From Rhodophyticola porphyridii (GTDB lineage: Bacteria > Pseudomonadota > Alphaproteobacteria > Rhodobacterales > Rhodobacteraceae), in assembly GCF_003688285.1 (NCBI RefSeq), contig NZ_RCNT01000001.1, positions 372,001-436,000 on the forward strand: DNA of 64,000 nucleotides. The letters are read 5' to 3'. Below, piece after piece: positions 9,309 to 16,925 of the stretch. Made by a program: the position numbers and the translations under genes. The notes beneath the pieces are model-generated. The model was not told the DNA's origin. It saw nothing but the letters and a program-made list of their open reading frames with translations, and ran no database searches. Numbering within the stretch: position 1 is the stretch's first letter; each line of letters opens with the position of its first letter.

Positions 9309-10330
9309 TCCGATATCCCTTCGACAGCCCGCCTGAAACCGGCACGGCGACAGAGATCGCCGATGGTATTCTCTGGATCCGGCTGCCGCTTCCCATGGCG
9401 CTGGATCATGTCAACATCTATGCGCTGCGCGATATGGCGGGCTGGACGCTGGTCGATACCGGATTCGACAGCCGCAAGGCGCGGGGGATCTGGGCCGATC
9501 TTCTGGCGGGTCCACTTGGTGGCGACCCCGTAACGCGCGTTATCGCCACTCATCATCACCCCGATCATATCGGCCTGGCCGGCTGGTTCGTGGAAAACGG
9601 GGCGGCACTGCTCACGACCCGCACTGCGTGGCTGATGGCCCGGATGCTGGTTCTGGACGAACAGGAGCGCCCGACCGCGGAAACCCTTGGGTTCTGGCGC
9701 AGCGCCGGGATGGAGCCCGGGCTACTGGCGCAACGGGCGCAGGAACGTCCGTTCAACTTTGCCGACATGGTGCATGCCCTGCCGCTTGGCTATACCCGGA
9801 TCGCCGAGGGCGACGTGATCACGGCGGGCGGGCGCGACTGGCATGTTCGGATAGGTCACGGCCATGCGCCCGAGCACGCGACGCTCTGGTCAGACGGGGA
9901 CGACCTCGTGTTGGGTGGGGATCAGTTGCTGCCATCGATCTCTCCCAATCTGGGGGTTTACGCGACCGAACCCAATGCCGACCCGGTGCGTGAGTGGCTG
10001 GAGAGTTGCAGCGCCTTTCAACCGCACGCGACCGAGGATCAGTTGATATTGCCCGGCCACAAACTGCCCTATTGCGGCTTGCCTGACCGGCTTCGGCAAA
10101 TGATCGAAAATCATCATGGCGCGCTGGATCGTCTGCGTGGCCACCTGAGTGTTCCGCGCACGGCGGCGGAGTGTTTCGCGCCGCTGTTCAAGCGGAAGAT
10201 CGACGCCGGAACCTATGGTCTGGCTCTGGTCGAATCGCTGGCGCATCTCAACCATCTGCTTGCCCTTGAGGAGATCACCCGGGAAAAGCGGGGTGACGGC
10301 GCGTGGGTCTGGCAAATGAAAGGTAAGTGA
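9305..10330 (+). CDS. Metallo-beta-lactamase-fold hydrolase
   Basis: A 341-residue MBL-fold metal-dependent hydrolase. The metal-binding motif THHHPDHIG lies at about residues 81-89, with further ligands expected in IGHGHAPEHATL and GGDQLL, and a final LPGHKLPY. The C-terminal 80 residues resemble the winged-helix extension found in LACTB2-like and related hydrolases. It starts with GTG, overlapping the acyl-CoA dehydrogenase stop by 4 bases. Such proteins can act as thioesterases or glyoxalase-like hydrolases; coupling with an acyl-CoA dehydrogenase suggests thioester chemistry, but this is inference. Confidence 0.88.
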   Translation: MIRYPFDSPPETGTATEIADGILWIRLPLPMALDHVNIYALRDMAGWTLVDTGFDSRKARGIWADLLAGPLGGDPVTRVIATHHHPDHIGLAGWFVENGAALLTTRTAWLMARMLVLDEQERPTAETLGFWRSAGMEPGLLAQRAQERPFNFADMVHALPLGYTRIAEGDVITAGGRDWHVRIGHGHAPEHATLWSDGDDLVLGGDQLLPSISPNLGVYATEPNADPVREWLESCSAFQPHATEDQLILPGHKLPYCGLPDRLRQMIENHHGALDRLRGHLSVPRTAAECFAPLFKRKIDAGTYGLALVESLAHLNHLLALEEITREKRGDGAWVWQMKGK

Positions 10331-10788
10331 TGGACGATGAAATCATGACATCCGCGGAGGTGATGGAAGGTTCGGCGCTGCCCGATGCGGGCGCAGTTCA
10401 TTGCGACCCGAATGCCCCCAGATCAGCCGAACAGATACCTTTGCCCGTGGCGGTGACACAGAAACCCGTGGATCAGAAATCCGCTGCCGAATGGGCCTAC
10501 GAGCGGATTATCCTCTACATCAAGAGCTTCGAGGAGCAGCTGGATGCCGAGCATGAAGCCGCGATGGGCTTTGCGGGCAGCGATGCGGGCCTGCTCCGAA
10601 TCGAAGGGATGGGCGTTTTCTCGCCCGATATCGTGACCTTCTACGGGACCGACACGGCCGGGCTCAAGACGCAGCTTATCCAGCATGTCAGCCAGTTGAA
10701 CGTGACTTTGCGTGCCCTTCCCAAGGCGACCGATGCCCCGGCGCAGCGCATCGGGTTCCGGCTTGTGGCGGATCTCGAAGAAACGTGA
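10330..10788 (+). CDS. DUF6173-type protein of unknown function
   Basis: A 152-residue soluble protein with no membrane segment. The C-terminal two-thirds contains the conserved-looking block SAAEWAYERIILYIKSFEEQLD, then GDxGVFSPDIVTFYG-like and LLIQHVSQLNVTLRAL-like stretches typical of a Rhodobacterales family annotated DUF6173; I recognise it from memory only. ATG 10330 overlaps the TGA of the hydrolase by one base (TGATG), so the three genes are translationally coupled. A GTG at 10327 is the alternative start. Function is unknown. Confidence 0.7.
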   Translation: MDDEIMTSAEVMEGSALPDAGAVHCDPNAPRSAEQIPLPVAVTQKPVDQKSAAEWAYERIILYIKSFEEQLDAEHEAAMGFAGSDAGLLRIEGMGVFSPDIVTFYGTDTAGLKTQLIQHVSQLNVTLRALPKATDAPAQRIGFRLVADLEET

Positions 10789-10877
10789 CACCTGCGGCGC
10801 TTTGGGGCCCGTGACAGCCAGTGTGAAATCGGGTATCGCGAAAACAACGAATTTGACCGGATCTCTGGAGACAACGA

Positions 10878-11018
10878 ATGGCTGAGAAGCAGCACAAACA
10901 CGGCGAAATGGACATTACCGAGCAGGAGAAGACCTTCAGCGGTTTTATCCGCTGGTTGGTGAACGTGGGGATTGCCTGCATCGTGATCGTGATATTTCTG
11001 GCGATTTTCGCTCGATGA
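10878..11018 (+). CDS. aa3-type cytochrome c oxidase subunit IV (46 residues)
   Basis: Small single-span subunit of the bacterial aa3 cytochrome c oxidase. The product begins MAEKQHKHGEMDITEQEKTF and continues into a short amphipathic stretch and one transmembrane helix (about residues 25-45, rich in Ile and Val), ending in Arg. This matches the small COX4_pro_2 family found in Rhodobacter and Paracoccus enzymes. CTGGAG at about 10865 is a suitable ribosome-binding site. Its stop overlaps the start of the next gene by 4 bases (ATGA), so a lipoprotein gene is coupled to it. Genes for the large oxidase subunits are not in the window. Confidence 0.9.
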   Translation: MAEKQHKHGEMDITEQEKTFSGFIRWLVNVGIACIVIVIFLAIFAR

Positions 11019-11653
11019 ATTTCCGCAGAGTGTACGTGCTGCTGGTCGCGCTGACGGCCTTGTCGGCCTGCGCGGCAGAATCGGTCTGGGCGCCGGATGA
11101 GGCCGTTGCTCGGGCGAGTTACGTGCCGCCCGGACCTTCGACGGTGACCTTGCTGACCGCGATCAACAACAGGTCAGGTTCGGGCGGGCATTCCGCGCTG
11201 CTGATCGACGGCGCCGAACGGCTTCTGTTCGATCCTGCTGGCAGTTGGCACCACCCAAACGTCCCCGAGCGAAACGATGTGCTGTTCGGCATGTCTCCGC
11301 AACTGTTCGACTTTTATATGGATTACCATGCGCGTGAGACCTACCACGTGGTTGTGCAGGAAATAGAGATTTCGCCTGAGATTGCTGCGCGCCTGTCACA
11401 GGCCGTGCGCGAATACGGGCCGGTCTCGCAAGCGCAATGCGCTTTGTCGATCTCGCGGATCCTGTCGGAAACGCCGGGTTTCGAAAGCATCGGCACCGGC
11501 TGGTTCCCGAACCGGATGATGGATCGGTTCGAAGAGCTGCCGGGGGTACGGACCTCCAGGGTTTATGACGATGATTCAGACGACAATCTGGAGCTGTTGC
11601 AGGCCCAGGGTCGTGCGCAGCTTTACCTGCCGGACGAATTCCGAAGGGAGTAG
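11015..11653 (+). CDS. Lipoprotein of unknown function, possible permuted NlpC/P60-like fold
   Basis: A 212-residue predicted lipoprotein. It has a signal peptide with lipobox LSAC (Cys19). The mature part shows GSGGHSALLID with His59, then a block ending AQCALSISRIL with Cys142. A histidine followed later by a helix-starting cysteine is the order of catalytic residues in permuted papain-like (LRAT/YiiX/DUF830-type) proteins, so a peptidase or acyltransferase fold is possible but not shown. It overlaps the oxidase subunit IV gene by 4 bases. The terminator-like hairpin at 11674-11697 lies just downstream. Confidence 0.75.
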   Translation: MNFRRVYVLLVALTALSACAAESVWAPDEAVARASYVPPGPSTVTLLTAINNRSGSGGHSALLIDGAERLLFDPAGSWHHPNVPERNDVLFGMSPQLFDFYMDYHARETYHVVVQEIEISPEIAARLSQAVREYGPVSQAQCALSISRILSETPGFESIGTGWFPNRMMDRFEELPGVRTSRVYDDDSDDNLELLQAQGRAQLYLPDEFRRE

Positions 11654-11673
11654 AGAACCCCGGAAACGATAAA

Positions 11674-11697
11674 CCCCCGGGCCGGTCGGCGCGGGGG
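11674..11697 (-). terminator. Rho-independent terminator of rpsU
   Basis: A hairpin with 6-base stem (CCCCCG / CGGGGG) and a GC-rich interior. On the minus strand it is followed by TTTATCGTTT, as expected for an intrinsic terminator about 47 bases beyond the rpsU stop. On the plus strand it would also end the lipoprotein transcript, although there it lacks a T-run. Confidence 0.65.
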
Positions 11698-11744
11698 CAT
11701 CTCATGGGCGGTCAAACCCGCCTGTTCGCATATCGACGGATGAT

Positions 11745-11951
11745 TTACATCATGCCTTCGCGCTGCGCTTTTTTCCGAGCCAGTTTGCGGGCCCGGCGGA
11801 TCGCTTCCGCCTTTTCGCGCGCTTTTTTCTCGGAGGGCTTTTCGTAATGTTGCTTGAGCTTCATTTCCCGAAAAACGCCTTCGCGCTGCAGCTTCTTCTT
11901 CAGCGCACGGAGCGCCTGATCGACATTGTTGTCGCGAACACTAACCTGCAT
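11745..11951 (-). CDS. rpsU: 30S ribosomal protein S21
   Basis: Small subunit protein bS21, 68 residues, involved in mRNA-rRNA contact at initiation. The N-terminus [20 protein letters not shown] and the following [20 protein letters not shown] are characteristic, and the C-terminal half is the usual run of Arg, Lys and Ala. AAGGTGG lies a good distance before the ATG. The gene is transcribed away from the COQ9 gene, an arrangement typical of alphaproteobacteria, and is followed by a terminator hairpin. Confidence 0.97.
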   Translation of the reverse strand: MQVSVRDNNVDQALRALKKKLQREGVFREMKLKQHYEKPSEKKAREKAEAIRRARKLARKKAQREGMM

Positions 11952-12003
11952 GTGGTGTCACCACCTTCCTAAGTTTGAGTTGCAAGAGATTGCAGGAGGT
12001 GGC

Positions 12004-12033
12004 CGTATAGCAAAGCCCCCCTAGCTTGTCCAG
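12004..12033 (-). promoter_or_regulatory. Putative rpsU promoter
   Basis: On the minus strand CTGGAC (12028-12033) and TATACG (12004-12009) are spaced by 18 bases, with TG two bases before the -10 hexamer. Position, about 55 bases before the rpsU ATG, fits. No experimental support. Confidence 0.4.
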
Positions 12034-12066
12034 CAATGCACATCCATCCAATTCGCGGAGAGTTCC

Positions 12067-12765
12067 ATGGCAGATCCAAGTAACAGACTGATTGATGCAG
12101 CACTGGACCATGTGCCATTCGACGGGTGGTCCGAGGTTACGTTCAAGGCGGCGATGCAGGATACCGAGATCGATGAAGCGACCGCCCGGGCGTTGTTTCC
12201 GCGCGGTCCGGTCGATCTGGCGCTGGCGTTTCATCGCCGGGGGGACGAGGCGTTGAGAGACCTTTTGCGCACGACCGATCTCAGCGAGATGCGCATTCGT
12301 GAACGGATTACCTTTGCAGTCCGCAAACGGCTGGAGCTGATCGAGGATCACAAGGAGGCTGTGCGCCGCGGCTCAACCCTCTTTGCGTTGCCGCTTTATG
12401 CCGCCGATGGTGCCCGGGCCGTCTGGGAAACCTGTGACGCCATCTGGGATGGGCTGGGCGATCCTTCCGATGACATCAACTGGTACACGAAACGCGGCAC
12501 ACTCTCGGGCGTTTACAGCGCGACCGTGCTTTATTGGCTGGGCGATCAGTCCGAGGGGAATGCGGCGACATGGGCCTTTCTGGATCGGCGAATCGAGAAT
12601 GTGATGCAGTTCGAAAAGTTCAAGAAACAGGTGAATGACAACAAGCTGCTGAAGCCTTTTCTGGCCGGGCCGAACTGGCTGTTGAGCCAGGTGAAGGCGC
12701 CTGCCAAGATGCCCCGAGTTGACCTGCCCGGCAGTTGGACCGGACGGGGTAGAACCGATACCTGA
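12067..12765 (+). CDS. COQ9 family protein (ubiquinone biosynthesis accessory)
   Basis: A 232-residue member of the COQ9 family, originally defined in bacteria by being divergent from rpsU. In eukaryotes COQ9 is a lipid-binding partner of the COQ7 hydroxylase in ubiquinone synthesis; the same role is inferred here. The sequence has the family's TetR-like helical look: IDAALDHVPFDGWSEVTFKAA at the start, the FPRGPVDLALAFHRRGD block (about residues 48-64), and WYTKRGTLSGVYSATVLYWLGD (about 139-160). The next gene follows after 13 bases. Confidence 0.93.
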   Translation: MADPSNRLIDAALDHVPFDGWSEVTFKAAMQDTEIDEATARALFPRGPVDLALAFHRRGDEALRDLLRTTDLSEMRIRERITFAVRKRLELIEDHKEAVRRGSTLFALPLYAADGARAVWETCDAIWDGLGDPSDDINWYTKRGTLSGVYSATVLYWLGDQSEGNAATWAFLDRRIENVMQFEKFKKQVNDNKLLKPFLAGPNWLLSQVKAPAKMPRVDLPGSWTGRGRTDT

Positions 12766-12778
12766 CAAGGAACTGCCA

Positions 12779-13768
12779 ATGCCCCTGCCTTCCGTGATGC
12801 GCGCCGTCGAGATCAGCAGCCCCGGAGGGCCGGAGATGCTGCGCGTGACCGAACGCCCGGTGCCCGAACCGCTGGCGGGGCAGATCGTGATCGCGGTCGA
12901 TTTCGCGGGTGTGAACCGCCCCGATGCGTTGCAACGGGCCGGCAATTACGCACCGCCCCCCGGTGCTTCCGACCTGCCGGGTCTGGAGGCCGCAGGGGTG
13001 GTTGCCGCGGTCGGGCCGGGTGTGACGAAATGGGCCGTTGGAGATGCGGTCTGCGCGTTGTTGCCCGGAGGGGGCTACGCGGAATTTGCGCGGACCCATC
13101 AGGACCATGCATTGCCTGTGCCGACGGGAATGTCGATGGACCGGGCGGCGGCGCTGTGCGAGACGTTTTTCACGGTTTGGTCCAACGTGTTCATGCGCGG
13201 GCGCCTGTCCGGAGGAGAGCGGTTTCTCGTACATGGGGGATCGAGCGGGATCGGGACGACGGCGATCCAGCTTGCGAACCATTTCGGAAACAGGGTGTTC
13301 GCTACGGCAGGAACGGCGGAAAAATGCGCCGCATGCATGGAGCTTGGCGCCGAACGGACGATCAATTACCGCGAGGAGGACTTCGTGGAGATCCTGCGCG
13401 CGGAAGGCGGTGCGGATCTGATCCTCGATATGGTTGGGGGCGACTATATTCCGCGCAACATCAAGGCTTTGGCAGATGACGGGCGGCTGGTGCAAATTGC
13501 CTTTCTGCAATCGCCCAAGGTCGAGATGAATTTTGCGCCACTGATGGTTCGCCGTCTGACGATCACCGGATCGACCTTGCGGCCGCAAAGTGATGCCGCC
13601 AAGGCCGATATCGCGGACCAGCTTCTTGAAAAGGTGTGGCCTTTGCTGGATGCGGGCCGGATCGGGCCTGTCATGGACAGCGAGTTTCCGCTCGACGATG
13701 CGGCGGGTGCTCATGCGCGGATGGAAAGCAGCGCTCATATCGGGAAGATGGTGCTCAAGGTGCGGTAA
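12779..13768 (+). CDS. NAD(P)H-quinone oxidoreductase (zinc-free MDR, PIG3/Qor-like)
   Basis: A 329-residue medium-chain dehydrogenase/reductase lacking zinc ligands. The N-terminal GroES-like domain contains VNRPDALQRAGNYAPPPG, and the nucleotide-binding motif is HGGSSGIGTTAIQLA (about residues 148-162). The sequence resembles the PIG3 subfamily of quinone oxidoreductases. ATG 12779 was chosen because AAGGA precedes it and the family motif MRAVEI follows within a few residues; an upstream in-frame start at 12719 would overlap the COQ9 gene. Neighbourhood with COQ9 suggests quinone metabolism, but the link may be chance. Confidence 0.9.
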   Translation: MPLPSVMRAVEISSPGGPEMLRVTERPVPEPLAGQIVIAVDFAGVNRPDALQRAGNYAPPPGASDLPGLEAAGVVAAVGPGVTKWAVGDAVCALLPGGGYAEFARTHQDHALPVPTGMSMDRAAALCETFFTVWSNVFMRGRLSGGERFLVHGGSSGIGTTAIQLANHFGNRVFATAGTAEKCAACMELGAERTINYREEDFVEILRAEGGADLILDMVGGDYIPRNIKALADDGRLVQIAFLQSPKVEMNFAPLMVRRLTITGSTLRPQSDAAKADIADQLLEKVWPLLDAGRIGPVMDSEFPLDDAAGAHARMESSAHIGKMVLKVR

Positions 13769-13834
13769 CCCAGGTATGCGCGGGTGACATCGCCATGCCC
13801 CGGGTGACCCATACACTCCCGGGTGCTGCCTTGG

Positions 13835-14446
13835 TTAACGGTCGTCGAAAGCCTGCCAGCCCTGCACCCATCTGGTGACAGTCGTCACCACACAGGCCGC
13901 GGCGAAGGCATAGGCGAGAAGAGGGAAAAGCGCAGGCCAGAGGCAGATCAGAATGAACAGCATGATCGTCTCGAACCCTTCGGTCAGGCCACCAAGATAA
14001 TAGATCCCCTTCGAGGGGTAGTCTTCGGCCTTAAGACCGCGCTTGGCGGCGATGATCGAAAAGGCGAGAAAGCTGGTGCCTGATCCCATAAACGCTGCGA
14101 TCAGAACGGCGGCCGGCAACGCGTTGGCAGCCGGGTCTGCGAAGGCGAAGCCAAGCGGGATCAATGCATAGAAAACGAAATCGAGTGCGATATCCAGAAA
14201 CGCCCCCCGGTCGGTCGGTAGGCCAAGCCGCGCGACGGCACCATCCAACCCGTCGGCAAGACGGTTCAGCAGGATTAGCACAAGCGCCGGACCGTAGAGG
14301 CCGAATGCAATCGCCGGAAGGGCCAGGACGCCGATGAGAAAGCCCGCAATCGTGATCTGGTCGGGCTCCACGCCCCGGCGGTGCAGGAACCGCGCAGGCG
14401 GAGCCAGCAGGCGGTGTTGCAGAGGTTGAAGGGCAGCATCGATCAT
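13835..14446 (-). CDS. CDP-alcohol phosphatidyltransferase family membrane protein
   Basis: A 203-residue integral membrane enzyme that would transfer a phosphatidyl or related group from a CDP-alcohol to an acceptor. The active-site signature is present as DGLDGAVAR, then G, D and D in RGAFLDIALD (about residues 62-88). Five or six hydrophobic helices follow. The substrate cannot be assigned: it is shorter than typical PssA and lacks neighbours in phospholipid synthesis. It converges on the quinone oxidoreductase gene. Confidence 0.85.
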   Translation of the reverse strand: MIDAALQPLQHRLLAPPARFLHRRGVEPDQITIAGFLIGVLALPAIAFGLYGPALVLILLNRLADGLDGAVARLGLPTDRGAFLDIALDFVFYALIPLGFAFADPAANALPAAVLIAAFMGSGTSFLAFSIIAAKRGLKAEDYPSKGIYYLGGLTEGFETIMLFILICLWPALFPLLAYAFAAACVVTTVTRWVQGWQAFDDR

Positions 14447-14589
14447 CAGGCGTCCGGATGAGAGTTACCCCCGGGGCGGAGGCCATGACGGATACCCTGA
14501 CGGGCGGTTGCCATACGCGCAAGACACGATGCCGCGCGGAGCTTGTGAGGCAACAGGCTGCCGCGCGCCTGTCGCCCCGGGTCGCATGG

Positions 14590-14901
14590 CTACATCGGTA
14601 GGATCTCGGCAATCTCGACCGTTCCGCCATCGTCGAGGATCGGGCAACCGGCGGCCATTTTCGCGGCTTCGTCATGATCGGTGGCCTCGACCATGGAGTA
14701 TCCCGAAATCGGATTGGCGCCGCCATCATCACTGACACCGTCTTTGGTGACGGTTTTCGACTGGCCCACAGGCGCACCGCCATCGGCAAGTTTGGGGCCG
14801 AGATCTTCCATCCAAGCGCCCCACGCGGCCATGACTCTCTGTTGCTCTGCTTCGGTCTCGGGTTTTGAGCCACCGTGATAGATATAGATGTATTTCGGCA
14901 T
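14590..14901 (-). CDS. YciI-related protein
   Basis: A 103-residue protein with the YCII-related ferredoxin-like fold signature: MPKYIYIYHGG at the start and the AWGAWMEDLGPKLADGGAPV block, then GYSMVEATDHDEAAKMAAGCP. Family members often sit in operons with sigma factors or ArsR regulators and are of unclear function. The ATG at 14901 gives the family N-terminus. It is the last gene of an ArsR-SRPBCC-YciI operon (22 bases after the SRPBCC stop). Confidence 0.85.
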   Translation of the reverse strand: MPKYIYIYHGGSKPETEAEQQRVMAAWGAWMEDLGPKLADGGAPVGQSKTVTKDGVSDDGGANPISGYSMVEATDHDEAAKMAAGCPILDDGGTVEIAEILPM

Positions 14902-14923
14902 CGGTCGGATCCTCCGCGTTGGG

Positions 14924-15358
14924 TCAGGTGGAAAAGAGCTTTTCAAGCTTGTTGAGGGACGAGGTCCAGCCATCGTTGTGATTGGCCGCCGCCGCCTCAT
15001 CGGCCAGATCGCGATGGTGAAGCGTGAGCGTGGTGCCCCCCTCGGGCGATGGTTCCACCGCGATGGTGACATGGGTTTCATGGCCGCGCTGGTCATCCTC
15101 GTCATGCCAGGCCCATGTGAAGCCGACCGAGCTTCCGGGTGTGACATGAGTGATCTGACCGGAGACCTTGAACCGTTTGCCCTCGGGCGAGACCATCGTG
15201 GAGGTCCAGGGCCCGGTCTGGCGGAAGTCGAGCTGTTCGTCGCGAATCGTCACGCCCTCCGGTCCCCACCAGCGCAGAAGCTGCGCCGGATCGGTGATGG
15301 CGTGGAAAACCCGGTCGGGCGGGGCGGGGATATGGCGTGTGAGATCCAGATCGGGCAC
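14924..15358 (-). CDS. SRPBCC/AHSA1 domain protein
   Basis: A 144-residue START/Bet v1-like protein of the AHSA1 (activator of Hsp90 ATPase homologue) group. The motif PAPPDRVFHAITDPAQLLRWWGPEG near the N-terminus and WTSSLNKLEKLFS at the end are typical. Such genes commonly follow an ArsR regulator, as here (7 bases), and may bind small hydrophobic ligands. No enzymatic role can be assigned. Confidence 0.88.
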   Translation of the reverse strand: MPDLDLTRHIPAPPDRVFHAITDPAQLLRWWGPEGVTIRDEQLDFRQTGPWTSTMVSPEGKRFKVSGQITHVTPGSSVGFTWAWHDEDDQRGHETHVTIAVEPSPEGGTTLTLHHRDLADEAAAANHNDGWTSSLNKLEKLFST

Positions 15359-15365
15359 GGGTGGG

Positions 15366-15695
15366 TTACTCCTTTGGCGATAGATGCGTGGTCAGGCGGT
15401 CCAGGCTGGCAGTCCAGAACTCCTCGCGCCCGATGCTCCAGCTGCCGATGGCCTGCAGGGCTTCGGGCTCCACGGAGTAGATCCGGCGCTGCTTGTCCAC
15501 GTCGCGACGGACAAGACCGGCCCTGTGCAGCACTTTGAGGTGCCGGGACATGGCAGGGGCGGAGATATCGGCCAGATCGCCCAGGTCGCCCGCGCTCTGC
15601 GGGCCGCGCTCCTTCAGGCGGTTGACAATGGCGAGTCGGGTCGGGTCGCCCAGGGCGGCGAACCGGATGGCGAGGGGGTCGGTACTTTCGTTCAT
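15366..15695 (-). CDS. ArsR-family transcriptional regulator
   Basis: A 109-residue winged-helix repressor. Residues about 10-80 read as the ArsR HTH: FAALGDPTRLAIVNRLKERGP, then LADISAPAMSRHLKVLHRAGLV as recognition region. It has no cysteine cluster for metal binding, so it belongs to the non-metal group usually paired with SRPBCC proteins. A perfect palindrome overlaps its own start codon, suggesting autoregulation of the three-gene operon. Confidence 0.92.
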   Translation of the reverse strand: MNESTDPLAIRFAALGDPTRLAIVNRLKERGPQSAGDLGDLADISAPAMSRHLKVLHRAGLVRRDVDKQRRIYSVEPEALQAIGSWSIGREEFWTASLDRLTTHLSPKE

Positions 15696-15708
15696 TGTTA
15701 ATTAACAA
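15695..15708. promoter_or_regulatory. Putative ArsR operator
   Basis: Perfect 14-base palindrome TTGTTAATTAACAA overlapping the first base of the ArsR start codon, with a partial repeat GTTAAT at 15713-15718. It stands out as AT-rich in a GC-rich region. Binding by the adjacent ArsR would block transcription of the operon; this is inferred from position. Confidence 0.55.
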
Positions 15709-15771
15709 ACATGTTAATCGAATGAAGTCAAGCGCGTCGATAACGGGTGGCTAAATTGTCCCGGGGGAGGC

Positions 15772-16470
15772 CTAGAGGCTGCGAAGAAGCTCCACCACCT
15801 CGCCCAGATCCGCATATTCGCGGTATCTTTCATGGCCGACCGGTGGTTCGGCATGTTCCAGCTCCCACGTGAGGCCATGGGGGATGTAGACGCCCCATGC
15901 ACCCGCTTCGAGTGCTGGGATAACGTCCGATTTCAAGGAGTTGCCAATCATCATCGCGTGATCCGGGCCCGATCCGTGCCGGGTGAAGGCCTGCATGTAG
16001 ATGGCCGGGGTCTTCTGCGAGACGATCTCGACCCCGTCGAAGAAATCCCCCAGACCGGACTGGGCAAGTTTGCGTTCCTGATCAAGCAGATCGCCCTTAG
16101 TTATCAGAACCAGAGTGTGGGTTTCCGAAAGCGTGCGAACGGCCTCCATCGCGTGGGGCAGGAGGTGAACGGGATGTGCCAGCATCTCCTGCCCTGCGGA
16201 GAGCAGTTCGGCAATGACGCTGGCGGGAACATTCTGGTCCGTCACTTCGATGGCGGTTTCGATCATCGATAGCATGAAGCCCTTGATGCCGAACCCGTAG
16301 CGGCCCAGATTTCGGCGTTCGGCCTCAAGCAGCTTGCGGTGCAGATGGTCGCGATCGGTGTAATCGGCCAGCAGATCGGCAAACCGCTCCTGTGTCAGGC
16401 GGTAGAAACTCTCATTTTGCCAGAGCGTGTCATCCGCGTCGAAACCGATCGTTTGCAATCCCTGCGGCAT
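15772..16470 (-). CDS. HAD-superfamily hydrolase
   Basis: A 232-residue haloacid dehalogenase-like phosphatase. Motif I is FDADDTLW (about residues 9-16), motif II lies in LVLITKGD (threonine), and motif III/IV in MMIGNSLKSDVIPALEAGAWGV. The cap is helical (subclass I). The sequence resembles YjjG/haloacid dehalogenase-like phosphatases; the substrate is unknown. It is divergent from clpS. Confidence 0.88.
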   Translation of the reverse strand: MPQGLQTIGFDADDTLWQNESFYRLTQERFADLLADYTDRDHLHRKLLEAERRNLGRYGFGIKGFMLSMIETAIEVTDQNVPASVIAELLSAGQEMLAHPVHLLPHAMEAVRTLSETHTLVLITKGDLLDQERKLAQSGLGDFFDGVEIVSQKTPAIYMQAFTRHGSGPDHAMMIGNSLKSDVIPALEAGAWGVYIPHGLTWELEHAEPPVGHERYREYADLGEVVELLRSL

Positions 16471-16558
16471 AGTTCCTTGTCCGACCCTCTTTTCTGTCGC
16501 GGCAGACGCCTTATATACTGCGGCCTAGCACGAGGCATAAACCCCCGTGGGAGACCGA

Positions 16559-16903
16559 ATGCAAACTCAAGCCTGGACGATGATGGCCGACAAGTCCGAT
16601 ACGGATGACGAAACCGCCGTCATAACCAAGACAAAGCCGAAAACCCAACGACCGCCTTTGTACAAGGTGTTGTTGCTGAACGACGATTATACGCCGATGG
16701 AATTCGTCGTCCATGTTCTGGAGCGATTCTTCGGCATCACCCATTCCCAGGCGGTGGAGATCATGCTGACCGTTCACAAGAAGGGTGTGGCGGTGGTTGG
16801 CGTGTTTTCCTATGAGATAGCCGAGACGAAGGTGGCGCAAGTGATGGATTTCGCGCGGCGCAATCAGCACCCGCTGCAATGCACGATGGAGAAAGAGGAA
16901 TAG
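16559..16903 (+). CDS. clpS: ATP-dependent Clp protease adaptor
   Basis: Adaptor that delivers N-degron substrates to ClpAP. The 114-residue product has a variable charged N-terminal tail, then the core [20 protein letters not shown] with the ND pair that contacts the substrate N-terminus, and [22 protein letters not shown] 16559 was preferred because GGGAG precedes it; GTG 16547 and ATG 16580/16583 are alternatives and only alter the tail. clpA is not next to it in this window. Confidence 0.95.
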   Translation: MQTQAWTMMADKSDTDDETAVITKTKPKTQRPPLYKVLLLNDDYTPMEFVVHVLERFFGITHSQAVEIMLTVHKKGVAVVGVFSYEIAETKVAQVMDFARRNQHPLQCTMEKEE

Positions 16904-16925
16904 GCCGCGCGGCCTGTTCCGGCTC

